DNA of 37,799 nt, from contig NBLH01000001.1 in NCBI GenBank assembly GCA_002084525.1, positions 1-37,799 on the forward strand, written 5' to 3'. This DNA comes from Bacteroidetes bacterium 4572_117 (lineage in GTDB: Bacteria > Bacteroidota > Bacteroidia > Bacteroidales > NBLH01). Numbering within the stretch: position 1 is the first letter of the stretch; every line of letters starts with the position of its first letter. Position numbers and translations under genes: made by a program. Below are positions 1-8,324 of the stretch, piece by piece. Below the pieces are notes generated by a model. The model saw only the letters and a program-made list of their open reading frames with translations. It made no database searches and was not told the origin of the DNA.

Positions 1-79
1 AAAATAAGAAAAATGCAGACTTCATTAGGTTAAAATTCATTTTTTTCGTATAATTAATAGAAGTAGCCTATAGTTTAAA

Positions 80-1315
80 ATGCAAAAACTAAAACTTACA
101 AATAAGATGAAAATAATCATAGATAATTTTAGTAGAATACAATTGTTTATTTTTTTGATGCTGTTACCGGCACTTTTTTCATGCAATAATTCTGATAAAA
201 CTTATAAAATCGCTATTTCCGACCCTTCTACATCACTTAATCAGGTTGGGATACCCCTAGTTAAACTTCTTGAAAAAGAACTAAATATCAAGTTTGAAAT
301 TGTTGACCAAACTAGTGGTTCCTCTGAACATATTAAGCTTCTTTCGACTATTACACCTTTGTATAACCAAAATTTGTTCATTATTTACCCCGATTCATTA
401 AAACCAAAGAATATAGGCGACTTAATACGGGGAAGGAGAATAGGCTTAGGGGTAGAAGAAGGTGGGACAGCTATGTTTACACAAAATATATTTAAAGAGC
501 TTGGTATTGATTACTCAGAATATACAGCAGTTTATGGAAAAAACAAAGATAATGTCTGCAATAACTCAATTGATGTAAGTTGCTCATTTACTTCATTTAA
601 TAGCAACAGGATAGTAAATATGCTAAAAAATAAGAATACCCGTTTATTTAGCCTCGACGATGCAGAAAAAGCATTTGGCGGCTCGGCGGTTGATGGGATC
701 TGTAAAAAATTATGGACTGCAAAACCACTTGTTATCCCAAAAAACAGCTACTATTCCAAGCCTGAGGAACCTATTTTAACGGTTTCTGTTTTTACATCGC
801 TTTTGTGCAAAAAAAACCTTGATACAGAATTTATACATGATATAACAGAGACTATAGTAAAAAACAAATCGATATTGATAAAAGAGAACCCCGTTATTAA
901 CCAGGTATCAGAAAATAATTTACATGAAACACTCTATTATCCTTTACATAGGGGGGTACACATGTTTCTTGACCGAAACAAACCATCGTTTTTAGAGCGG
1001 TATGCAGAAGTTATTGCCTTGGTTTTATCGATTGTGATACTTTTATCGGGTATTATCAGTTCGTACAGGAACTGGAGCAAACAAAGAAAAAAAGATAGGA
1101 TAGATGTTTACTATGAGCAAGTACTTGAAATTGATTGCAGCATAATGGAAACGACTGATACACAGAAGCTTAACCAAAAAATAGAAACTTTGTACAAAAT
1201 ACGTGAACGGGCATTTGAAAACCTGATAAAAGAAAAATTAAGCGCAGACGAAAGTTTTAAAATATTTATGAACTTAATGACCGATGCTATCCATAAAATT
1301 GAACAACGGTTATAA
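80..1315 (+). CDS. TAXI-family (TRAP-type) solute-binding lipoprotein with C-terminal TM helix and cytoplasmic helical tail
   Basis: 411-aa ORF; N-terminal hydrophobic segment ending LLPALFSC (lipobox-like); TAXI-like features (LVKLLEKELNIKFEIVDQTSGSSEHIKLL, RGRRIGLGVEEGGTAMFTQNIFKELGI); TM segment VIALVLSIVILLSGIIS followed by a charged helical tail. Exact start codon uncertain. Confidence 0.75.
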   Translation: MQKLKLTNKMKIIIDNFSRIQLFIFLMLLPALFSCNNSDKTYKIAISDPSTSLNQVGIPLVKLLEKELNIKFEIVDQTSGSSEHIKLLSTITPLYNQNLFIIYPDSLKPKNIGDLIRGRRIGLGVEEGGTAMFTQNIFKELGIDYSEYTAVYGKNKDNVCNNSIDVSCSFTSFNSNRIVNMLKNKNTRLFSLDDAEKAFGGSAVDGICKKLWTAKPLVIPKNSYYSKPEEPILTVSVFTSLLCKKNLDTEFIHDITETIVKNKSILIKENPVINQVSENNLHETLYYPLHRGVHMFLDRNKPSFLERYAEVIALVLSIVILLSGIISSYRNWSKQRKKDRIDVYYEQVLEIDCSIMETTDTQKLNQKIETLYKIRERAFENLIKEKLSADESFKIFMNLMTDAIHKIEQRL

Positions 1316-1414
1316 TTATCTGTTTATAAAGTTAATACTTCGTTATATTTTTGCCACGAATGCACGAATAAAAAGGTAACGGACTAATAATTAGCAATTT
1401 ACACAATCACCTAA

Positions 1415-1515
1415 TATAATAAACGTCTTAAATAAATATGGAAAGTATACACCCGTCCGACCGCTTTGAGCGGTAGTACGGATATGTTCCGCATAAAAAT
1501 ATGTCGTTTATTATA
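1415..1515. repeat. 101-bp inverted-repeat element with central hairpin
   Basis: Perfect 11-bp arms TATAATAAACG ... CGTTTATTATA; central ACCGC-TTTGA-GCGGT at 1460-1474. Confidence 0.6.
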
Positions 1516-1692
1516 GTGTCCTAATCTGCTGATTATCAGTCCATTTTAAAAATATACCGAGCTATTGAAAGACAAGGCTTTTGTTTAATTAGATACTGTG
1601 TCTTTAAAATCAAGGCTGCGGTGTCGGAAAACAATAAAATAACCTGAAATAAATAAACCATTGATTTTATGCAAACTAAAATTAATATGCCA

Positions 1693-1827
1693 TTAACTGC
1701 TTTCAGCCAAATAGCCCCTATCATCGGGTAGGTTGGGTTTTAAAGAAGCTTCAACAGCTAGCCGGTCGCAACGTTCATTCTCTTTTATATTAGCATGGCC
1801 TTTTATCCAAATTAATTTTATTTTGTG
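1693..1827 (-). pseudogene. C-terminal remnant of ribonuclease HI
   Basis: Minus-strand reading [44 protein letters not shown]; matches the RNase HI C-terminal signature (W-[IV]-KGH...NERCD.LA). No N-terminal catalytic part upstream; the frame runs into a 12-nt poly-A tract. Confidence 0.75.
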
Positions 1828-1874
1828 TTTTTTTTTTTTCTCGAACCGACAAAGATAAGTTTTTATACATAAAA

Positions 1875-2516
1875 TTAAAAAAAAGTTCTGCGGGATTTAG
1901 TACTGGTCGATTGGATAAATTCCAGCATGCTGTTAAGTTGCCTTTTCGACAGATATACAGTAACCCCCTCTTTACCAACATAAAACCTGAAAGATATGTC
2001 CTTATCGGCAAGCAACTTGTCTATAATTTTTTTATCGAAGTTAAAATAGCTGATATTGTTAATATAAGTATTTGTTGTTGAGGTGTTTGTGTGAGTTTCA
2101 CTACTAATTTCTTTATCGTCGTCTTTATCGTTTTCCGATTCTTTTTCTTTGTAATCTATTGTGTGTTGGCTTTTTGTAGTAGTGCTGCTTATTTTTTCTG
2201 TATTGCCATCATAAAAAATTGCATCAAACACTTCATTTTTAACTTTTATCGATAGTTTTGTCCCCAGTTTGCCATCGCTAGGGGAAGTATGGAAATTAAT
2301 TTTTCCTGATAAAGAGAGTAAACCCGATTGGTCGAATTCTTTATAATACTTTATCCTTACACTTTCCTTTTTTTTAAAATCTTTTCGGGCAGTATACATT
2401 TGTTCCATCATCATTTTATGCTTATTCTCAAACTCGTCGTAATTGTAATAAACCCTGCTTTTAAAACACGAAATTGGAACTAGGGGTATCATCATAAGAA
2501 ATAATAAAGCTTTCAT
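1875..2516 (-). CDS. Hypothetical lipoprotein
   Basis: The track start at 2528 is a GTG; the internal ATG at 2516 gives [17 protein letters not shown], a good lipoprotein signal peptide. Confidence 0.65.
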   Translation of the reverse strand: MKALLFLMMIPLVPISCFKSRVYYNYDEFENKHKMMMEQMYTARKDFKKKESVRIKYYKEFDQSGLLSLSGKINFHTSPSDGKLGTKLSIKVKNEVFDAIFYDGNTEKISSTTTKSQHTIDYKEKESENDKDDDKEISSETHTNTSTTNTYINNISYFNFDKKIIDKLLADKDISFRFYVGKEGVTVYLSKRQLNSMLEFIQSTSTKSRRTFF

Positions 2517-2929
2517 AAGGTTTAACACTTCGTTAAATTTTAGATTATCGATTATAAATTTTAGATTAACCCACCATCAAAATGCACTTTAAAACGACTA
2601 GGCCTATCGCTGTAATCGCTAAATTTTCAATACGCTATAGGCGTTTAGCCTACTATTTATGGTTAATCGTTCAATTATTTACCAAACGTAGTAAAAAAAC
2701 CTATCGGAATCATTTTTTCCTGTCTCTTTGTATATGTCTTTAATTGTACATTTATTTTTGTTGGTTATACTAACATTTTAGTAGGTGTGCTTAACCATAA
2801 AGTAATTTTGATATAAATTTAAAATGGTTATTTGTTGATTTGTTTATGTGGTTATAACCAGCATAACTTAGCAGTGCGAGCGTATAAAAGGATAAGGAAA
2901 TAATCCAATAATTATAATTACCACGAAAC

Positions 2930-3532
2930 TTACAAATCTACCAAACCTGGGAAAAAATTTCTTATTGAAATTGCAAGATTTGACATAAATAATTTTATTG
3001 CAATTGCAAGTAAAATAATACCAAACATTTTTCTTAATATCATTATTCCGCTCTGCCCCAAAACCTTTTCAAAAACATGTGTTAACCTTAAAACAATATA
3101 TACTACTATTATATTTAAAACCAGTGCAATAATAATATCTGTTAAAGGGTATTCTGCGCGTAACGATAGCAAAGTCGTCATTGAACCGGCACCGGCAATT
3201 AATGGAAAAGCCAGTGGTACAATTGATGAACTCTCGGTGGCATTATCTTTAAAAAGGCTAATCCCAAGCACCATTTCCAGGGACAGAAAAAATAAAATGA
3301 ACGCCCCTGCAATGGCAAACGACGAAATATCCACACCAAATACACCCAACAGCCTTTCTCCAATAAAAAGAAATAGCAACATAAAAACAAAAGCCACTAT
3401 TGTTGCCTTTTCTGATTGTATCCTTCCGCCTTTCTTTTTTAAATCAAGTATAATAGGTATTGATCCGGTAATATCGATTACTGCAAATAATACCATAAAT
3501 GACGAAAAAATATTTATGAAATTTATTTCCAT
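2930..3532 (-). CDS. MarC family integral membrane protein
   Basis: 200 aa, multi-TM; FAVIDITGSIPIILDLKKKGGR and PLAFPLIAGAGSMTTLL are MarC-like. Confidence 0.85.
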   Translation of the reverse strand: MEINFINIFSSFMVLFAVIDITGSIPIILDLKKKGGRIQSEKATIVAFVFMLLFLFIGERLLGVFGVDISSFAIAGAFILFFLSLEMVLGISLFKDNATESSSIVPLAFPLIAGAGSMTTLLSLRAEYPLTDIIIALVLNIIVVYIVLRLTHVFEKVLGQSGIMILRKMFGIILLAIAIKLFMSNLAISIRNFFPGLVDL

Positions 3533-3536
3533 GATT

Positions 3537-3710
3537 TTATTTTTTTAATTTATTAATTCGATAACTAAACACAATAAGCACTATTGATAACAATATACCA
3601 GTATAAGCTTTACTGTTGTTAAGCCAGCTTAAATTATCAAAATCAAAAACACTAATTGACATTGCAAAAACTGTAATTGCTATTATTCTAATAAAATTTA
3701 ATTTTTTCAT
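3537..3710 (-). CDS. Possible small membrane protein upstream of marC (57 aa)
   Basis: Minus-strand MKKLNFIRIIAITVFAMSISVFDFDNLSWLNNSKAYTGILLSIVLIVFSYRINKLKK*; below the track length cutoff; two hydrophobic segments; ends 4 nt before the marC ATG. Confidence 0.4.
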   Translation of the reverse strand: MKKLNFIRIIAITVFAMSISVFDFDNLSWLNNSKAYTGILLSIVLIVFSYRINKLKK

Positions 3711-3825
3711 TTATTAATTCCTCAAACCAGTTGTCGATTTCTCTTTTTGTACTAATTTTCTCGAATAACGATAATGAATATTTTATCACATCATTGTCAT
3801 TTATCCATTTATATACTTCGACTGG
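3688..3825 (-). pseudogene. GNAT-type acetyltransferase fragment
   Basis: Open minus-strand reading PVEVYKWINDNDVIKYSLSLFEKISTKREIDNWFEELINEKIKFY* resembles the N-terminal region of GNAT acetyltransferases (KWINDxDVIKYS); no start codon and no acetyl-CoA-binding domain downstream. Confidence 0.5.
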
Positions 3826-3906
3826 TCATAATTTGAGATTTGGCACTATATTTAACGTATTGATTATTATTCGTTTATACAGTATAGCAAAACGCAGTTT
3901 ATGACC
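3824..3906. repeat. 83-bp imperfect inverted repeat
   Basis: GGTCATAATTTGAGATTTGGC at the left end versus reverse complement GGTCATAAACTGCGTTTTGC at the right end; inner arms CTATATTTAACG / CGTTTATACAGTATAG. Confidence 0.5.
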
Positions 3907-3968
3907 GCTCAGCATATAGAAGGGGGCAACATCTGTTTTAGATAGTTTTTTTAAGATAACCATAAATC

Positions 3969-5240
3969 TCATTCGCTATAAAACTTCAGCATATCTGTAA
4001 CTGCTTTTAAACATACCGGGCAAAATTCATTAATCTGGTTTGAACGCATTTTACAATCGTATACCGGGCGATATATTTTTTTGCTGACATAACCGGCACC
4101 TTCAAAAGCACCAACTTTATTTTTGTATTTCTCGGTATCAGGTGTTGGGATGGGTGTTTTTTTATCGACCATTTTTCCCCATTTGCTGTCAAAATCAACT
4201 AATGTTGTTATGTTTACTTGCCACGGTTCAACGCTTAAATCATAGATATCTTCAGCATTATCAACGCCATAGTGGTATTCATCTGCCAAAGCGGCAAAGG
4301 CGTGGCCAAATTCATGGGTAAATACTTGTTCGGCATACTCATTATCGCTTGTACACAGGTTATAATAATTATATATGCCACCCCCACCATACTTGCCCGA
4401 ATTCACCAATATATATATCTGATCATAAGGTACATAGGCAGCCAAATCCCTAATTTGTTTAACATCACGGGTTGTTAAATATCGCTCGCTGTTAAATGTG
4501 AAAAAGTGAGTATTTAAAACCGTATTTTTCCAAGTATCTGTTCCAGGGATATCGGTTCCCGATTCTTCAGAAGCAGCATTAACTATCCAGAAATTAATTT
4601 TGCTTTTATTCTCTTTAAATGGCGATACCTTAAAAAAATAACCCATAAAACGAGCAACATCTTTCTTGAATTTTACCATTTCCTGCTTGGTGTACCCATC
4701 AGGTAAAACTACAATATCAAGGCTTGTTGCCGCATTACCGCTACCATGTAGTTTTTCGGTAGCATATTTATCTGTTTTATCTTTTACGATAAAATAGTTT
4801 GCCGGGTCAATTTTATGTTCGAAAACCGTATGGAAAACATTTTTGCGATCCCTGTTTTGCAATTTTAGCACAACTTTGTATTTCGGAAATGGCATAACTA
4901 CCGATTCGTAATAACTTCTTGATACCATTTTTGCCTCATCAGTATCTATCCATTCACGAAAAAGGGTAGAATAACCCCTTGAATAAATCAATTTTTTCCC
5001 GGTAGAATCGTAAAGCATTATACGGTAATCGCCAAAATTGAATTTATCAATAAGGTTTATTTTTGAACCACCCCAAAAAGCCTCCTCTTTTAATTGTTCA
5101 AAGTAAACAAAAGAAGCCTCAGAATTTCCTGCCCGTGTATAATCAAAACGTAGGGTTTTTAGCAAAAAATAATCGTCGAAATTAATTTGCGCAAATATTG
5201 AATTCGATAGCAGAATAAATATAATCGTTAATTTTTTCAT
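3969..5240 (-). CDS. M64-family (IgA protease-like) metallopeptidase, secreted
   Basis: Signal peptide; zinc motif HEFGHAFAALADEY; LDIVVLPDGYT and GGGGIYNYY typical of peptidase M64. Confidence 0.85.
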   Translation of the reverse strand: MKKLTIIFILLSNSIFAQINFDDYFLLKTLRFDYTRAGNSEASFVYFEQLKEEAFWGGSKINLIDKFNFGDYRIMLYDSTGKKLIYSRGYSTLFREWIDTDEAKMVSRSYYESVVMPFPKYKVVLKLQNRDRKNVFHTVFEHKIDPANYFIVKDKTDKYATEKLHGSGNAATSLDIVVLPDGYTKQEMVKFKKDVARFMGYFFKVSPFKENKSKINFWIVNAASEESGTDIPGTDTWKNTVLNTHFFTFNSERYLTTRDVKQIRDLAAYVPYDQIYILVNSGKYGGGGIYNYYNLCTSDNEYAEQVFTHEFGHAFAALADEYHYGVDNAEDIYDLSVEPWQVNITTLVDFDSKWGKMVDKKTPIPTPDTEKYKNKVGAFEGAGYVSKKIYRPVYDCKMRSNQINEFCPVCLKAVTDMLKFYSE

Positions 5241-5384
5241 GATGCAGAAGTTTGGTTATCATTAATTAAAACATTTCCAACTTTTACTTTATCTTTTTAA
5301 ATAACAACAATTTAGCAATAAAACAATTCTATCAACATTTTACCCGGGGTTAAGCCTTTTTTATAAAATAATGGGTTTCCTTAT

Positions 5385-6656
5385 TTATTCAATCACCTCA
5401 AAACCGGTATATGGAATTAAGACATCAGGAATTTTTATACCATTTTCAGTTTGGTTATTTTCTAATAATGCAGCAACTATACGTGGTAAAGCCAAAGCAC
5501 TGCCATTTAAAGTATGTGCCAATTTGGTTTTTTTCTCGCCTTTTTCTTTAAAACGAAGCTTTAACCGGTTTGCTTGGTAATCGATAAAATTAGATACAGA
5601 ACTAACCTCGAGCCATTTTTCCTGTGCTGCTGAATACACCTCAAAATCGTAGGTTAAAGCCGATGTGAAACTTAAATCGCCACCACATAAACGTAAAATA
5701 CGGTATGGTAAATTTAAACTTTGCACTAAGGTCTCAACATAGCTAACCATCTCATCAAGAGCCTCATACGACTCTTTAGGGTGCCGTACTTGTACAATCT
5801 CGACCTTATCGAACTGGTGCAACCGGTTTAATCCGCGAACATCTTTACCATAAGAGCCGGCCTCGCGCCTAAAACAAGGAGTATAAGCTACTGTTTTAAT
5901 AGGGAAATCGTTGGCGTTTAAAATAACATCCCTGAAAATATTTGTAACAGGAACCTCTGCCGTAGGGATTAAATAAAAATTATCTACTGTAGCATGATAC
6001 ATCTGCCCTTCTTTGTCAGGAAGTTGTCCCGTACCAAAGCCCGAAGCCTCATTAACCAATAATGGCGGGATAACTTCATTATATCCGTTTTCTGTGGCTT
6101 TATCAAGAAAATAGCTTATTATTGCCCTTTGTAATTTTGCACCTTTTCCTTTGTAAACCGGAAACCCGGCACCTGTTATTTTATTCCCGAGTTCAAAATC
6201 AATTAAATCGTACTTTTTTGCTAATTCCCAATGTGGTAAATTTGCTTTCAATTCAGGAAAAACACCCCCTTCTTTAATAGTTTCGTTATCGTCTTCGCTT
6301 TTCCCTGCCGGCACCAAATTGTGGGGTATATTTGGCAACTGTACAATTAATTCAATTAATTCATTTTCTAAACTATTTAGCTTATCATTCAGCTCTTTCG
6401 ACTCGGTTTTTAAGCTACCTGTTTTTTCTTTTGCTTTATTAGCTTCTTCAACTTTTCCTTCTTTAAACAGCATCCCTATTTGTTTAGAAATACTGTTTGA
6501 TTCTGCCAGGCAATTATCTAGTTTATTCTGGGTTTCCTTCCTCGAATCATCAACACTTATAATTTTATCAACAACTGGCTGTGCATCAAAGTTTTTGATT
6601 TTCAGTCGATTAACAATATCTTCAGTATTTTCGCGTAAAAATTTAATTGTGAGCAT
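5385..6656 (-). CDS. serS: Serine--tRNA ligase
   Basis: 423 aa; class II aaRS motifs (TPCFRREAGSYGKDVRGLNRLHQFDKVEIV; LNGSALALPRIVAALLENNQ). Confidence 0.97.
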   Translation of the reverse strand: MLTIKFLRENTEDIVNRLKIKNFDAQPVVDKIISVDDSRKETQNKLDNCLAESNSISKQIGMLFKEGKVEEANKAKEKTGSLKTESKELNDKLNSLENELIELIVQLPNIPHNLVPAGKSEDDNETIKEGGVFPELKANLPHWELAKKYDLIDFELGNKITGAGFPVYKGKGAKLQRAIISYFLDKATENGYNEVIPPLLVNEASGFGTGQLPDKEGQMYHATVDNFYLIPTAEVPVTNIFRDVILNANDFPIKTVAYTPCFRREAGSYGKDVRGLNRLHQFDKVEIVQVRHPKESYEALDEMVSYVETLVQSLNLPYRILRLCGGDLSFTSALTYDFEVYSAAQEKWLEVSSVSNFIDYQANRLKLRFKEKGEKKTKLAHTLNGSALALPRIVAALLENNQTENGIKIPDVLIPYTGFEVIE

Positions 6657-6707
6657 AATAAGTTATCTAAAGTGAAATATTTAATAAAAAAGTTCTTACT
6701 GGTTAAC

Positions 6708-6759
6708 AAAAAAATCTCCACAAAATTATCAATTTAAATTAATAATTAAGGGAGATTTT
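6708..6759 (-). terminator. Probable rho-independent terminator downstream of rpmA
   Basis: AAAAAATCTCC ... GGAGATTTT stem; on the minus strand it ends GGAGATTTTTTT. Large AT-rich loop. Confidence 0.5.
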
Positions 6760-6797
6760 GAGATATTATGGAAATTATTAAAACTTCCGATATTTTT

Positions 6798-7073
6798 TTA
6801 TTTGCTTTCTTCTTCTTCTGCAGCAGCTATTACAGAAACCAATGATTTGTTATTCCTTGTCTTTTTGAACTCAACAAAACCATCAATCAATGCAAATAAG
6901 GTATGATCTTTTCCCATTCCAACATTTTCATTTGCAAAATGTTTGGTACCTCTTTGCCTTACAAGTATATTACCTGCTTTTGCAAATTGTCCACCAAAAA
7001 TTTTCACCCCTAGCCTTTTACTTTCCGATTCCCTACCGTTTCTTGAACTACCGGCTCCTTTCTTATGTGCCAT
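6798..7073 (-). CDS. rpmA: 50S ribosomal protein L27
   Basis: [29 protein letters not shown]. Confidence 0.97.
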   Translation of the reverse strand: MAHKKGAGSSRNGRESESKRLGVKIFGGQFAKAGNILVRQRGTKHFANENVGMGKDHTLFALIDGFVEFKKTRNNKSLVSVIAAAEEEESK

Positions 7074-7109
7074 ATCTTAAATTTTTATTGTTCTAAACTA
7101 AATTAATAA

Positions 7110-7424
7110 TTATAAAGAAATTGCTTCAATTTCTATTTGAGTAAAATTTTGACGATGCCCGTTTTCTTTTTGGTAACCTTTACGTCTTTTCTTTTTGAAA
7201 ACTTTTACTTTATCGCCCCTAACATCGTCTTTTATAACTTTAGCGGTAATTTTAGCACCTTCAATATTAGGAGTACCAACTTTTACTTCGCCGTTATCGT
7301 CAATTAGCAAAACACTTTCAAAATCTACTGTTTCTCCCTCTTTTTGTTCTAATCGGTGAACAAAAATCTTTTTGTCTTTTTCTACTTTAAACTGTTGTCC
7401 AGCTATTTCTACAATTGCATACAT
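7110..7424 (-). CDS. rplU: 50S ribosomal protein L21
   Basis: [25 protein letters not shown]...[19 protein letters not shown]. Confidence 0.97.
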   Translation of the reverse strand: MYAIVEIAGQQFKVEKDKKIFVHRLEQKEGETVDFESVLLIDDNGEVKVGTPNIEGAKITAKVIKDDVRGDKVKVFKKKRRKGYQKENGHRQNFTQIEIEAISL

Positions 7425-7517
7425 AATTATTATTTTTATTTCAGGGGCGGTAACCTATAGTGCTTATTTACAAAACAGACTATCACTTAGTTTACCCCTT
7501 GAACTTATTTTGGACTG

Positions 7518-7549
7518 CAAAAGTAGATAAATTTATTTCTAATACAAAA
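7518..7549 (-). promoter_or_regulatory. Bacteroidota-type promoter for rplU-rpmA
   Basis: Minus strand TTTTG-N19-TACTTTTG, matching the Bacteroidota TTTG / TAnnTTTG consensus, about 95 nt upstream of the rplU ATG. Confidence 0.65.
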
Positions 7550-7562
7550 GAATTATTTGATT

Positions 7563-7594
7563 ATTGAAAATAACCAACAATTTTATTACTTTTG
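7563..7594 (+). promoter_or_regulatory. Possible promoter for the bifunctional nuclease gene
   Basis: ATTG-N20-TACTTTTG, 28 nt upstream of ATG 7622; divergent from the rplU promoter. Confidence 0.45.
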
Positions 7595-7621
7595 TTTCGA
7601 TTATTAGTATACTTCACTTGG

Positions 7622-8203
7622 ATGAAAAAAATAAGACTTAACATTGAAAGCCTCGTATATAGTCAAACACAATCTGGTGCATATGTGCTTGTGCTGATTG
7701 AAGAAAATGGAGACAGGAAACTACCGATTGTTATTGGTTCTGCCGAAGCGCAGGCAATTGCCATTGCTTTAGAGGGGATGAAACCGCCACGCCCGTTAAC
7801 ACACGACCTTTTTGTTAATTTTGCATCAGCGTTCAGCATTAACCTTAACGAAGTGCTGATTACAAAACTTGAAGAAGGTATTTTCTATTCAGAATTATTA
7901 TGCGACAGCCTATCAAACAAAATAAAAATTGATTCGCGGACATCGGATGCCGTAGCATTGGCTATTAGGTTTAAATGCTCTATTTATGCAAGCGAAGAAG
8001 TTTTACAAAATGCAGGTATATCACCCACAGAATACGGCAATGTTGAAAGCCCAGAAGATGAACCAGTTCTCTCAAAATCTGAAAATTACAATTTAAGTTC
8101 AAAATCAATTAGCGAACTAGAAAAACTACTTTCAAAAGCCATCAATAATGAGGATTATGAATTTGCTTCAAAAATAAGAGATGAAATAAATGAAAGGGAA
8201 TAA
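7622..8203 (+). CDS. Bifunctional nuclease family protein (DUF151) with C-terminal UVR motif
   Basis: MKKIRLNIESLVYSQTQSGAYVLVLIEENGDRKLPIVIGSAEAQAIAIALEG; C-terminal ELEKLLSKAINNEDYEFASKIRDEI. Start reset from 7592 to ATG 7622. Confidence 0.9.
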   Translation: MKKIRLNIESLVYSQTQSGAYVLVLIEENGDRKLPIVIGSAEAQAIAIALEGMKPPRPLTHDLFVNFASAFSINLNEVLITKLEEGIFYSELLCDSLSNKIKIDSRTSDAVALAIRFKCSIYASEEVLQNAGISPTEYGNVESPEDEPVLSKSENYNLSSKSISELEKLLSKAINNEDYEFASKIRDEINERE

Positions 8204-8324
8204 TTTTTCTATCTCAGGCATTTCAATTATTTTAGCCAATCATTTTTTTATTATGCTCTCTGTAATTGTAGTACATAAGTTAAATGTGTTTGTTATTTAA
8301 TAACCATTCCTAAATATTTGTTTT

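Noticed and set aside
1536-2011. Minus-strand ORFs 1536-1724 and 1790-2011.
   Set aside because: They overlap the RNase HI remnant or the lipoprotein gene in other frames and lack recognisable features.
2590-2810. Possible inverted repeats (TTTATGGTTAA / TTAACCATAAA; GCCTAT / ATAGGC).
   Set aside because: Arms are short and AT-rich and imply conflicting pairings; not enough to call an element.
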